In this document: one piece after another, positions 34,832 through 44,267 of the stretch | Position numbering within the stretch: the first letter of the stretch is position 1 | Layout of the letters: every line of letters starts with the position of its first letter | Assembly (NCBI GenBank): GCA_964455375.1 | Contig: CAYVXE010000009.1 | Coordinates: 6,506 to 70,505, forward strand | Source of the DNA: CAYVXE01 sp964455375 | GTDB taxonomy: Bacteria; Zhuqueibacterota; Zhuqueibacteria; Oceanimicrobiales; Oceanimicrobiaceae | Reading direction: 5' to 3' | DNA: 64,000 nt | Notes under the pieces: model-generated | What the model was told of the DNA's origin: nothing | The model's input: the letters and a program-made list of their open reading frames with translations, nothing else | The model's database searches: none | Made by a program: the position numbers and the translations under genes

Positions 34832-37804
34832 ATGCATGCCATGAAAATAAAAACCAACTTTCTCATACTGAGCGCATTGGCCAGTCTCGTTGCATCGACC
34901 ACTGTTAATGCACAATACTATTTTGGACGTAACAAAATTCAGTACAATGATTTTGAGTGGAAAATACTGAGAACCACACATTTTGATGTTTATTTCTATC
35001 CGGAAATGAATGAGTTGGCTCAAGTGGGTGCAGCGATGGCCGAGCAGGCTTACAACCGTTTGGAAGGAACCCTCAACCATAACGTCAACCGAAGAATACC
35101 GCTTATTTTTTATTCTAATCACTCGCATTTTGAGCAGACCAATACAACGCCGGGCTTTCTTCCTGAAGGTATTGGCGGATTTTTTGAATTCATAAAAGGC
35201 AGGGTCGTAATTCCCGCCGATGGTTCAATTCATAAATTTAAGCATGTCATCAATCACGAATTAGTGCATGTTTTTCAACGCAGCCTTATGAACCGGATCT
35301 TAAAGGATCACCGAACAACGGCTTTCCGCGGTATGCCGCTTTGGTTCACCGAAGGGCTTGCTGAGTATTGGTCGGAAGGATGGGATTCTCAAGCCGACAT
35401 GGTGATTAGAGATGCCGTTATGAACGGCCATCTTGTCCCTTTAAGCCGAATGGACACGATTTTTGGCACGTTTTTAATGTATAAAGAAGGGCAGGCCATC
35501 CTTAAATATATTGCCGAAAATTACGGTGAAGAAAAAATTCTGCAACTCATTCAAAACATTTGGAAAGCGGAACGTTTTTCCGAGGTGATGAAACTGAGCA
35601 TTGGGTTGAATTACAAAGAATTTGATGAAAAGTGGATTTATGACCTGAAAAAACTCTACTATCCGACCTTGAAAAACGGTGACGCTCCCCAAATGGTCAC
35701 AAAGCGCATAACGCAAAATGGCATAAATACCAAAGCCGTATCCTACAGGGAAGATGACCGTCTCTGGTCGGTATTTGTCTCAAACCGGATGGGATATTCA
35801 AACATTTACCGGAAGCAGTTAAACGGCGCTTCAGGAAAGGTAGATGTTCTGGTGAAGGGGGAACGCACATCCGATTTTGAATCGTTCCATTTGCTTAGCA
35901 GTAAAATTGATGTTAACGACGAGGGGCACCTGACGTTTATTTCCAGAAGCGGACCCAGAGATGTACTCTATGTTTTCGACATTGGCAGCAAAAAAGTGGT
36001 GAAGAAATTTTATTTTAAGTCGCTGGTTACTTTGTCTTCACCAAACTGGTCACCGGATGGTAAACAAATTGTATTTAGTGGAATCAGTTTTTCGGGATTA
36101 AGCGATTTATATGTTGTAGATGTAGAAAGTGCAAAACTCATCCGGTTGACAAATGATTTTTATGAGGACCGGGACCCCGCATGGTCACCGGATGGCAAGT
36201 CTGTAGCGTTCAGTTCCGACCGCACATTTTTTGGAAAGAACGGATTCTTGAATCTGTTCTTGTATACATTTGAAGATGGTAAAATACATTATTTAACGGA
36301 GGGGGCGCACAATGATTACGCACCTGAATGGTCTCCCGATGGTGAGAAAATTGCTTTTTCATCTGATCGCGGTGGGTCCTTTAATATCTGGATGATAAAG
36401 CACAATCCAATAGCGCCGGGAAATCAACAATTAACGGATATGTTTGTGGCGTCTATCAATAATGAAAAAGTAGGACAGGAATTGAGCCGTTTCAAAAATA
36501 AGCAACAGCCGCCTCCTGAAAATGTTCTCCTGTCGTTCCCAACCGCTTTGGAAGGAACCGATGAACTTAAAAAGATCACCAATTTTACAACTGCTGCTTT
36601 AGATCCATCCTGGATCGATAAAGACCGAATACTGTTTACGGCTTTTGAAAATTTTTCTTTTCAGATTCGCGAACTGGATCAGGTTGAGAAAAAATTTACC
36701 GAAGCGCCTGCAGTCGCACACGACACTCTCTTTACGTCCAGCTCCTATTGGGCAGCCGATAAGATTGCGGGGGAGGTGCAGTCCACAACTTTGAATTATA
36801 AAAAGAAATTCAGTCTGGATATTGCGCAAAGTTCCATCTCCCAGGATCCTGTTTTTGGAGCAGTTGGCGGTGCACAGTTGGGAATCAGCGATATGCTCGG
36901 TGACCAGCAATACTATTTTTTATTGTATAATAACGGGCAGACCCGAGGTGAGTTCCTGAAAAGCTGGAATGTGGCGATCACAAAAGTTGAATTGTCAAAG
37001 AGAATTAATTACGCATACGGAGGTTACCGGATAACGGGACGGTTTTATGACAGAGTTGAAAGTTTCTTTGACCAATCCCGTGTAGGTGGTTTTGTGTCCG
37101 CAAGTTATCCATTATCTGTTTTTAAGCGTATTGAGGCTGAAATAAATGTTCGTAAAGAAAGACGCACGTATTTAGATCGGGAGATCGACGGCATTCTTAT
37201 CACCAACTCGCTCTCGTACGTGAAGGATAATTCTTTGTGGGGAATTACGGGGCCGATCGATGGTGAGAGATTGAAATTCACGGTGGGGCACACAATCGAT
37301 GTGCAGCATAATGATGTTGGTTTTTACACCTTTATCGCTGATTACCGGCACTATTTCCGGTTGAGCAGAAGGACCGCCTTTGCAACCCGTGTTATGGGTC
37401 GGTTTAATGTTGGCAAAGAGGCTTTTCGCTATTTTATGGGCGGTAGCTGGGATTTGCGGTTGTACCCGCGCTGGCGAATTTGGGGAAGAAAATTGTTTCT
37501 GGTCAACCAGGAATTACGATTCCCGTTTTTAGATCGTTTTATTATCGGTTTTCCTTTTGGCGGTATGGGGTTTCACGGAATTCAAGGTGCCATATTTACA
37601 GACCTGGGTCAGGCATGGGATCATGATTATCAATTCAATGAAGTTTTAGGCAGTGTCGGCGTCGGTTGGCGCATCCGCCTGGGAGGTTTTCTGGTTTTGC
37701 GTTACGAAATCGGACGGCGATTTCAGGTGAGCAATTTAAACAGTCCCAATATTCATTTTGAACCCGGTTTGAAAAAGGCATTCTGGTTCGGTTTTGATTT
37801 TTAA
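34832..37804 (+). CDS. Outer-membrane metalloprotease: gluzincin domain, TolB-like propeller, BamA-like barrel (second paralogue)
   Basis: 990 aa with the same build as the protein at 23549. After a signal peptide (to TVNAQ, about residue 28) a gluzincin domain carries HELVH (142-146) and E174 in WFTEGLAEY. A TolB/PD40 propeller follows with LSSPNWSPDGKQIVFS, PAWSPDGKSVAFSSD and PEWSPDGEKIAFSSD blades (about 300-530). The C-terminal half, from about 610, resembles an Omp85/D15 surface-antigen barrel (LVNQELRFPF, GFPFGGMGFHGIQGAIFTDLG, GVGWRIRLGGFLVLRYEIG). I chose the ATG at 34832, six bases after AAGGA, over the GTG at 34829. It is followed at once by a BamB-like lipoprotein gene, which suggests a role linked to outer-membrane assembly. 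Confidence 0.85.
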   Translation: MHAMKIKTNFLILSALASLVASTTVNAQYYFGRNKIQYNDFEWKILRTTHFDVYFYPEMNELAQVGAAMAEQAYNRLEGTLNHNVNRRIPLIFYSNHSHFEQTNTTPGFLPEGIGGFFEFIKGRVVIPADGSIHKFKHVINHELVHVFQRSLMNRILKDHRTTAFRGMPLWFTEGLAEYWSEGWDSQADMVIRDAVMNGHLVPLSRMDTIFGTFLMYKEGQAILKYIAENYGEEKILQLIQNIWKAERFSEVMKLSIGLNYKEFDEKWIYDLKKLYYPTLKNGDAPQMVTKRITQNGINTKAVSYREDDRLWSVFVSNRMGYSNIYRKQLNGASGKVDVLVKGERTSDFESFHLLSSKIDVNDEGHLTFISRSGPRDVLYVFDIGSKKVVKKFYFKSLVTLSSPNWSPDGKQIVFSGISFSGLSDLYVVDVESAKLIRLTNDFYEDRDPAWSPDGKSVAFSSDRTFFGKNGFLNLFLYTFEDGKIHYLTEGAHNDYAPEWSPDGEKIAFSSDRGGSFNIWMIKHNPIAPGNQQLTDMFVASINNEKVGQELSRFKNKQQPPPENVLLSFPTALEGTDELKKITNFTTAALDPSWIDKDRILFTAFENFSFQIRELDQVEKKFTEAPAVAHDTLFTSSSYWAADKIAGEVQSTTLNYKKKFSLDIAQSSISQDPVFGAVGGAQLGISDMLGDQQYYFLLYNNGQTRGEFLKSWNVAITKVELSKRINYAYGGYRITGRFYDRVESFFDQSRVGGFVSASYPLSVFKRIEAEINVRKERRTYLDREIDGILITNSLSYVKDNSLWGITGPIDGERLKFTVGHTIDVQHNDVGFYTFIADYRHYFRLSRRTAFATRVMGRFNVGKEAFRYFMGGSWDLRLYPRWRIWGRKLFLVNQELRFPFLDRFIIGFPFGGMGFHGIQGAIFTDLGQAWDHDYQFNEVLGSVGVGWRIRLGGFLVLRYEIGRRFQVSNLNSPNIHFEPGLKKAFWFGFDF

Positions 37805-37805
37805 T

Positions 37806-38975
37806 ATGACGATAGTCTTGAGGAAGATGTTTAAGTTTTTTCCCTTTTTAGCCGCGGTTGTGAGCATGCTTTTGGTCACCACCTCCTGTGGCAAACATTT
37901 AAAAATAAGGGATTTTCCTGAAAATAGCAGCACCGGGAACTGGATGCTATATGGCGGCTCGCCGCAGAGATGTAACTATCGTCCTCACAATATTTCTCCC
38001 CCTTTACAAAATCGTTGGATTTATAAAGCATCGTCGGCAGTGAGCAAATCTTTGCTTGCCGTGGGCAATTACGTTTTGTTCACGACCCTTGACGGTGAGA
38101 TCGATGCGGTAAATGTTAACACCGGAGAAAAAGTCGGAAGAAAAAAGTTACCTAAGCATCGCGCTGCAACCTGTGCCGTGCAAAATCATCGTTTGGTTGT
38201 TGCATCGCGGCATGGCGATAAAACGCTGGCGCTTTATGATCTGCAAGATGGCAAGACGGTTTGGGAAATCAATGCCGGTGATATTGAAAGCGAACCGTTG
38301 ATCGCCGGCGATGCGGTTTACATCTCCGCGCTTTACAACCATATCGATAAATACAAACTTGAAACCGGTGAAAAAATTTGGACGTATCAAACGACCGATC
38401 AATTGCGGTCGTCACCTGCTCTCTTGCATGAAATCATCGTTACAGGTTCGGATGATGGAACAATTTACGCTTTAAGCGCAGAAAAAGGAGAATTGATCTG
38501 GAAATATAAAACAGGATCGGCTGTCATGGCCACACCGGTGCTTTGGGAAGATCAGGTTTTTGCAGGTTCTCTGGACTCCACCTTTTATGCTTTTGACTTG
38601 AAAGACGGCCATTTACTCTGGACCTTCAAAACGGAACATCCCCTGTATCAAACTGCGGCAACGGATGGCGAGTTTGTTGCCTTTGGTTCTTCTGACGGCC
38701 AGTTCTATTGTTTGAAAACGCAGTCCGGTCAACTGATTTGGAAATTTCAGGCTAAAAGTGTTGTCAGTACCTCACCGCTTATGACGGAAAATATGGTCTA
38801 TTTTGGTTCATTGGATCATTACTATTATGGATTGAATAAAAATACTGGGGAAAAAGTGTGGAGCTATCAGACGAAGGGAAGGATAAGAACTGCCCCCATT
38901 CTGTGGAAATCCTTTATTCTTGGCGCATCTGAAAATAAATTCGTTTACGCATTTAGACAAGTGAGCAGGAATTAA
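37806..38975 (+). CDS. PQQ-type beta-propeller lipoprotein, BamB-like
   Basis: 389 aa. The lipoprotein signal ends in LLVTTSC (C28 acylated), placing it at the periplasmic face of a membrane. The rest is a run of PQQ/BamB blades recognised by repeated G-x-x-I/V-W-x-Y/F motifs (GEKIWTYQT, GELIWKYKTGSAV, GHLLWTFKTE, GQLIWKFQAKS, GEKVWSYQTKG). BamB scaffolds outer-membrane protein assembly in Proteobacteria, and a comparable role is plausible because the gene starts one base after the stop of the barrel-protease gene (TAATATG, coupled). The ATG at 37827 is an alternative start that would still leave a lipobox. Confidence 0.8.
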   Translation: MTIVLRKMFKFFPFLAAVVSMLLVTTSCGKHLKIRDFPENSSTGNWMLYGGSPQRCNYRPHNISPPLQNRWIYKASSAVSKSLLAVGNYVLFTTLDGEIDAVNVNTGEKVGRKKLPKHRAATCAVQNHRLVVASRHGDKTLALYDLQDGKTVWEINAGDIESEPLIAGDAVYISALYNHIDKYKLETGEKIWTYQTTDQLRSSPALLHEIIVTGSDDGTIYALSAEKGELIWKYKTGSAVMATPVLWEDQVFAGSLDSTFYAFDLKDGHLLWTFKTEHPLYQTAATDGEFVAFGSSDGQFYCLKTQSGQLIWKFQAKSVVSTSPLMTENMVYFGSLDHYYYGLNKNTGEKVWSYQTKGRIRTAPILWKSFILGASENKFVYAFRQVSRN

Positions 38976-39015
38976 TTGCTTGAAAACATGATAGGAATTA
39001 TATATCTTAGCGCTT

Positions 39016-39912
39016 GTGAATAACTTTTGTGCAGGTTATCTGGTGAAGGGAACAGCTATTTTCAAATCTATTAAACGACAAGGCTTATTTTTTAGAACAA
39101 TCCTGTTTTCATTAGTCCTTTCCCTGTGCTTCTTGCTGTTTACAGCTCACCTCGTGGATGCCGGTTCTTTAACGAAATCAATTCTTCCGGAAGAAAAGGG
39201 ATATGTGCTTATTCACACGAGACATTCCGGTCTGCAAGTCTTCATCGATGGTCGTGTTGCCGGGTTAACACCGTTGCGGATTCAATCGCTCGGCAAGGGC
39301 AAACATCAAATAAAAGTAAACCCTCCTGACGAATTGAATTGGTTGTCTAATGCATGGGTGAAGAATGTGGACGTCACGGCGGGGGACACAACGGATATTC
39401 AGGTGCTGTTCCAACGCAGCTACACAATCCACTCCGACCCTTTTGGTGCTGCTGTATTTATGGATAATTTAAAAATTGGAGAGACACCGTTTTATTTGAA
39501 GTTGTTTGAGAATGAGTGGAAAAATATTACCCTGATCAAAGACGGATATCGGGATACGTCAATCGCTGTGGGCCTGTCTGACCAGGAAATTTTTCAGGTG
39601 GAATTGCAACAGCGCGATAAGAAAAAGGACGAATTGATAAGAATACAATCCATGCGCAAGGCCCGTAAAACCAGAAGGGTGATTTATTCAGGTTTTGCAT
39701 TAGCTCTGCTGTCAGGAGGGCTCGCGCTTTATTTTAGAGGTAAAGCAAACGATCGATTTGATCGATACAAAAGTACCGGGAATCCCAGGGTTTTCAATAA
39801 ATCATTGAATGATGCGAAAAAATTCGATAAATTTGCTGCGGTTTCTTTTGGTGTGTTTCAGGTAAGTTTTGTTTTTTCTTTTGTGATGTTTTTGAAACAC
39901 AATAATAATTAG
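39016..39912 (+). CDS. PEGA-domain membrane protein
   Basis: 298 aa with an N-terminal hydrophobic segment (about 27-48), two PEGA-type beta domains (about 60-130, VLIHTRHSGLQVFIDGRVAGLTP in two halves; and about 132-200, IHSDPFGAAVFMDNLKIGETP), a basic coil and two C-terminal membrane helices (about 222-240 and 272-294). PEGA domains occur in surface-layer and envelope proteins of unknown biochemical role. The start is the GTG at 39016; later starts are possible because the hydrophobic segment begins around residue 27. The stop codon lies at the first base of the dispersed repeat at 39912. Confidence 0.75.
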   Translation: MNNFCAGYLVKGTAIFKSIKRQGLFFRTILFSLVLSLCFLLFTAHLVDAGSLTKSILPEEKGYVLIHTRHSGLQVFIDGRVAGLTPLRIQSLGKGKHQIKVNPPDELNWLSNAWVKNVDVTAGDTTDIQVLFQRSYTIHSDPFGAAVFMDNLKIGETPFYLKLFENEWKNITLIKDGYRDTSIAVGLSDQEIFQVELQQRDKKKDELIRIQSMRKARKTRRVIYSGFALALLSGGLALYFRGKANDRFDRYKSTGNPRVFNKSLNDAKKFDKFAAVSFGVFQVSFVFSFVMFLKHNNN

Positions 39913-40020
39913 CGATTGACCGAAAATATGCTATCTTTCACAAAAAGGTGTTATCCCGAATACGGCGGCGGACGCCAGATGAGGAACCTGTTGGCGCATT
40001 GGAAGAGGTGTTTTTGGCAA
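39912..40020 (+). repeat. Dispersed palindromic repeat, copy 2
   Basis: The first 57 bp (39912-39968) match the minus strand of copy 1 (8784-8729) at 47 of 56 aligned positions with one gap; most differences are transitions. The central hairpin (GGCG, then CGCC) is kept by different bases. A degenerate partner of the terminal repeat, GTTTTTGGCAA, lies at 40010-40020. It directly abuts the stop of the PEGA gene. Confidence 0.6.
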
Positions 40021-40077
40021 TGACTCATGTAATTGTCTAAACTGCATTTACTAAATAAATTACGGAAAGAAACGATT

Positions 40078-41865
40078 GTGAAAAATTATGTTTGGGTTTG
40101 TTTACTGCTATTAATGATATCTGTTCGTGTGAAGGCGCAGGTGCCGGAGTGGGCGGTAGGGGCTGTTTGGTACCAGATTTTGCCGGAGCGTTTTAGAAAC
40201 ACGGTGACCTCGGATGACCCTCTTAAAGAGAGCGTTATTGGAAAAAACGATCACGATTGGCAAATTCATCCGTGGGCGGCAGATTGGTACAAGCCCCAGA
40301 TCTGGGAAGAAACCCGGGATGAATCGTTTACACAACGTGTAGCATCCCGTCGTTATGGCGGTGATTTATACGGTGTTTACGAAAAGCTACTTTATTTGAA
40401 AAATCTGGGTGTTTCGGTTATTTATTTGATGCCGATTTTTGAATCTCCCTCAGTGCTGAAATATGATGCAGTAACATTTCACCATGTGGATAATAATTTC
40501 GGGCTGGGTCGCGACGAAGATATGAAAAAAATCCAGTCGGAAAAGGAAGATCCCAAAACATGGACCGTCACAAAAGGTGATGAAATGTTTTTCGAGTTGA
40601 TAAAAGCGGCGCATAAACTCGATATGAAAATTGTACTTGAAGGGGTCTTTAACTACTGCAACAGTGAGTTTTGGGCGTTTAAAGACCTTGCGGAAAAACA
40701 GGAGGCGTCTGTTTATAAAGATTGGTTTGAAGTTGAACAGTGGGATGATCCAGTGACGCCGGATACGTTGGAATTTGATTATAAAGTTTGGCAGGGCAAC
40801 AGGAATTGGCCGGTTTTCAAAAAGGATGAGAATGGTTTGGTAGAACCCGTAAAAAAATATCTTTTCGCAGCCACGAAAAGGTGGATGGACCCCGATGGTG
40901 ACGGTGACCCCGCAGACGGTATCGATGGCTGGTGCGTACGCTACAGTGAGCAACTCGGCAGAACTGTAATGAATGAATGGATTGATTCTATGAAAGCAGT
41001 CAATCCAAACGCTCTTGTTGTGGACGATGTGCCTGCCCTGCAAACAGCGGATGGTGCGGGCAAGAAATTTGATGTGAGTTTGAATAATACCCTTATGCCG
41101 GTTGTTTATGATTTTTTCATTCGTGAACAGAAGCGGCTTTCGGTGTCTGAATTTGACCGGCGGTTAAAAGAACTCCGTGATCAGCACGCTGATTTGATCG
41201 ATTATTCCGAAATAAACCCGGTGGACGATATGGAGCACTGCCGCATTGCCAGTGCCGTTAAGAACCCGGATTATGTTCAATTCGGCCAGGCTGACGGACA
41301 TTCGATGCATCAATATAATCCTGATAAACCGACAGCGGATGAATATCAAATTCAAAAATTGATCGCTCTTTTTCAGTTGACCTATCCGGGGGCACCATTG
41401 ATTTTGTACGGCGATGAAAGCGGCATGTGGGGGTGTGGAAATCCCGACATTCTTAAACCCATGTTGTGGGAAGAATTTGTTTATGAGGATGAAACCTACA
41501 GCTATGTCTATCCGCAAGATAAAAATGTCTCAGCCAATGTGTTTAATCCCGATGTGTTTAGTGTCTATCAAAAATTGGATCAGCTCAGGTTGAAAAATCC
41601 TGCATTGCGCAAAGGAAGTTTTGAGTCGGTCGTTGTGGACGACAAAAAATATATTTACGGTTTCCGGCGCAAATATGAAAAGAATGAAGTGGTCGTTTTT
41701 CTTAACAACAGCTCCGAGAAGCAAACTGTGGAGTTTATGCCTGACTGGCCTGAAGGAACAAAAGTAAAAAATCCATTAACCAAGAAAAAATATCGCTTCA
41801 GGGGAAAAGCCTTGTCCTTAGAACTGGGGAAAAAGTGGGGTGCCATTCTGGTAAAATCAAAATGA
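40078..41865 (+). CDS. Secreted GH13 alpha-amylase-family protein with degenerate catalytic residues
   Basis: 595 aa with a signal peptide (WVCLLLLMISVRVKAQ). The (beta/alpha)8 barrel of GH13 is recognisable: AVWYQILPERF, GVSVIYLMPIFESPS, YDAVTFHHVDN (region I), GIDGW (region II), YPGAPLILYGDESGMWG and a C-terminal beta domain. But region II reads GIDGWCVRYSEQ where active members have DGWRLDVA, so the nucleophile aspartate is R288. The acid/base glutamate strand reads ALVVDDVPAL, without E, and region IV has NPVDDMEHCR in place of SHDTPR. Normal glycosidase action is therefore unlikely; sugar binding is one alternative. Start: GTG at 40078, giving a clean signal peptide; a TTG at 40033 is possible. 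The stop overlaps the next gene (ATGA). Confidence 0.82.
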   Translation: MKNYVWVCLLLLMISVRVKAQVPEWAVGAVWYQILPERFRNTVTSDDPLKESVIGKNDHDWQIHPWAADWYKPQIWEETRDESFTQRVASRRYGGDLYGVYEKLLYLKNLGVSVIYLMPIFESPSVLKYDAVTFHHVDNNFGLGRDEDMKKIQSEKEDPKTWTVTKGDEMFFELIKAAHKLDMKIVLEGVFNYCNSEFWAFKDLAEKQEASVYKDWFEVEQWDDPVTPDTLEFDYKVWQGNRNWPVFKKDENGLVEPVKKYLFAATKRWMDPDGDGDPADGIDGWCVRYSEQLGRTVMNEWIDSMKAVNPNALVVDDVPALQTADGAGKKFDVSLNNTLMPVVYDFFIREQKRLSVSEFDRRLKELRDQHADLIDYSEINPVDDMEHCRIASAVKNPDYVQFGQADGHSMHQYNPDKPTADEYQIQKLIALFQLTYPGAPLILYGDESGMWGCGNPDILKPMLWEEFVYEDETYSYVYPQDKNVSANVFNPDVFSVYQKLDQLRLKNPALRKGSFESVVVDDKKYIYGFRRKYEKNEVVVFLNNSSEKQTVEFMPDWPEGTKVKNPLTKKKYRFRGKALSLELGKKWGAILVKSK

Positions 41866-42629
41866 TTACGTTAAAGCATCTGTGTAAATCATTTGGGGAA
41901 AAGAAAGCGGTCGATGATTTAACTCTCGACATTAACCCCGGTGAGATTTTGGGTTTTTTAGGTCCCAACGGTGCCGGTAAAACCACCACTGTAAAAATGT
42001 TGACCGGTATGTATGCACCAACGTCCGGAACTGCAACGATTGCCGGAATCGATGTTGTTAAAGAACCTGTGGAAGTAAAAAAACGCATTGGCTATGTTCC
42101 CGAAACCGGCGCTTTATTCGAGTCGCTATCAGCGTGGGAATATCTGGAAATGGTGAGTGAATTGCATCACCTGGAACCGGAGCCAGCCGTTCTGCGTATG
42201 GAAGAATTTTTATCTCTGTTCGGACTTTACGATGATAAAGATCAATTACTCAGTCATTATTCCAAAGGGATGAAACAGAAGGTTCTGCTAATTTCCGCAT
42301 TTTTACACAATCCGGATGTTCTGTTTTTGGATGAGCCGCTTGCCGGTGTTGACGCCAATGCAGCGATTATCATCAAAGAGCTTTTAAAAAAAATTTCCCA
42401 ACAGGGAAAGACGATCATGTTTTGTTCACACATTTTGGAGGTGGTGGAGCGAATTTGTACACGTATCACCATCATTCATGAAGGCAAATTGCTTGTATCC
42501 GGCAGTTCGGACGAAATTATGCAGCAGACATCCCAGCCAACCCTTGAAAAAGCGTTTAATCACCTTACCGGCAACCAGAATATTCACCAATCTACTGATG
42601 AATTTTTGCAGGTATTGGAACGCATTTGA
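41862..42629 (+). CDS. ABC-2 type exporter ATP-binding protein
   Basis: 255 aa, a single nucleotide-binding domain: Walker A GPNGAGKTTT, Q-loop VPETGALFESLSAWEYL, signature HYSKGMKQKVLL (S-K-G-M-K-Q, the ABC-2/DrrA-type form) and Walker B DVLFLDEPLAGVDA, with switch CSHILEVVERI. The ATG at 41862 overlaps the GH13 stop by 4 bp, so translation is coupled; the upstream in-frame start at 41835 is not needed. With the permease at 42632 it should form a complete exporter of unknown substrate at the cytoplasmic membrane. Confidence 0.93.
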   Translation: MITLKHLCKSFGEKKAVDDLTLDINPGEILGFLGPNGAGKTTTVKMLTGMYAPTSGTATIAGIDVVKEPVEVKKRIGYVPETGALFESLSAWEYLEMVSELHHLEPEPAVLRMEEFLSLFGLYDDKDQLLSHYSKGMKQKVLLISAFLHNPDVLFLDEPLAGVDANAAIIIKELLKKISQQGKTIMFCSHILEVVERICTRITIIHEGKLLVSGSSDEIMQQTSQPTLEKAFNHLTGNQNIHQSTDEFLQVLERI

Positions 42630-42631
42630 TC

Positions 42632-44263
42632 ATGCGCGAGTTTCTTCTTTCATTAAACATCGATCCCGCCCATTGGGTCGTTCTCACAAAAGTTTTTATC
42701 AAAAATGATTTTCGCCAATCTGCGATGTCCTCGACGTTGCGACACGGGCAAACCGGTAAACGAACGTTTTGGGTTCTAATCTTCTTTTATTTTATCACCG
42801 GTATGATTTTTATCCCCGTCGTTCTGGCCATTCCCGATGTATTCCCGGCGGTTTCTCTCCTTACTGCTTATACCATGTTCATGATTGGCAGTTTGATTTT
42901 AGTTGAGTACCATAGCGTTATTATTTCACCCGACGATTATTTCGTACTTGGCTATCAGCCGGTAACATCACAAACGTTTTTTCTGGCTAAGATTACCAAC
43001 ATTTTATTTTATGTACTCGTTTATTCCATGGTGCTGGCATTACCAGCTATTGTGGCGCTCATGTTCAAAACAGCCTTCCAACCCGGTCTCGCTTTTGCGG
43101 CTTTCACCAGTGTTTTTTTGGCGAATATGACCACGGCTCTGGCAATTGTCCTCATCTATGCCGTGATTTTACGAAGATACAAATATGACCGTCTCAAAAA
43201 TATGTTGGCGTTTTTTCAAGTGGTCCTGGCATTTTTGATCTACACGAGCTTCTTTATCATTCCGAAATTATTTGAAATGATCTCCGGAAGTTACCAGAAA
43301 GTGTTACTATCGAAGTGGCTTCTTTTATTGCCGCCCACGTGGTACAGCAGTTATGTGCAGTTGGTTGGGGGAACCTCCACTAACGTGACATGGTTGATGG
43401 CGATGGCATCGCTTCTTTTGACCGGTTTGATGGCCGGGTTGGTTTTTTCGAAACTATCACTGAAATATTCAGAAACCATGTCTGCTCTTGCTACTCCGAA
43501 TGAAACGGTTGTAAAAAAACGCCGATGGCAGAAAATGTTTTCTTACTTTACCGGCGCATTCGAGGAACGGGTTGTTTCCAGGCTCATTCGCAGCCAGTTC
43601 CTACATGACAATAAATTTAAAATTGCCGTGCTGGGTATTTTACCTTTAACCATATTCTATTTATTTGTCAGCGTTAGTGAAGGTCCGTTACCGAATCCTT
43701 TTGTTGTTCATAATTTCGATTTCAGAAGAACAGGTCTGCTTTATCTGTTGATATTTCTTTTTCCGATGATGCTGCGAACCTATGTGACATCCAGTGATTC
43801 ATACCAGGCTTCATGGATATTTTACGTGTCGCCAACTGACTTCAAACGTATTATCATCGCTGAAAAAAATTTCTTAATGATCTATTTTGTATTACCCTTC
43901 TTAATGATTTTGGCGGGAATTTTCTATTATTATTTTAGCAATTTATTGCAAGTGTTGCTGCACATTTTAGTACTGGGTTTGCTGGCACATTTGTTTCTGC
44001 AAATGGCTTTCATTTATTCCCCTGATTTGCCGTTTTCCCGACCAAATATCAAAGGCGGTCGGTCAAGAAACTTGGCTGTGTTTCTGATTCTGCTGCCTTT
44101 TGTTACATTTCTTGGTTTGCCCTGGATTTTTAAATACATCTATAATGAAATGGTTAGTTTTTTTACCTTTGCTGCAACTATTTTGGTCATATCCATTCTG
44201 TTGGAAAAGTTAATCGCTGTTCGCATTTCGTCGTATATGCAGAAATTCGAATTCTCCGGTTAA
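42632..44263 (+). CDS. ABC-2 type exporter permease
   Basis: 543 aa with about twelve hydrophobic segments in two halves split by a polar region (about 280-320), as in large ABC-2-like permeases. No sequence motif gives the substrate. The ATG at 42632 lies two bases after the ATPase stop, with TTGGAA upstream, so the pair is one translational unit. It would form the membrane channel for the ATPase encoded upstream. The NfeD-domain gene follows after 4 bp. Confidence 0.85.
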   Translation: MREFLLSLNIDPAHWVVLTKVFIKNDFRQSAMSSTLRHGQTGKRTFWVLIFFYFITGMIFIPVVLAIPDVFPAVSLLTAYTMFMIGSLILVEYHSVIISPDDYFVLGYQPVTSQTFFLAKITNILFYVLVYSMVLALPAIVALMFKTAFQPGLAFAAFTSVFLANMTTALAIVLIYAVILRRYKYDRLKNMLAFFQVVLAFLIYTSFFIIPKLFEMISGSYQKVLLSKWLLLLPPTWYSSYVQLVGGTSTNVTWLMAMASLLLTGLMAGLVFSKLSLKYSETMSALATPNETVVKKRRWQKMFSYFTGAFEERVVSRLIRSQFLHDNKFKIAVLGILPLTIFYLFVSVSEGPLPNPFVVHNFDFRRTGLLYLLIFLFPMMLRTYVTSSDSYQASWIFYVSPTDFKRIIIAEKNFLMIYFVLPFLMILAGIFYYYFSNLLQVLLHILVLGLLAHLFLQMAFIYSPDLPFSRPNIKGGRSRNLAVFLILLPFVTFLGLPWIFKYIYNEMVSFFTFAATILVISILLEKLIAVRISSYMQKFEFSG

Positions 44264-44267
44264 GAAC

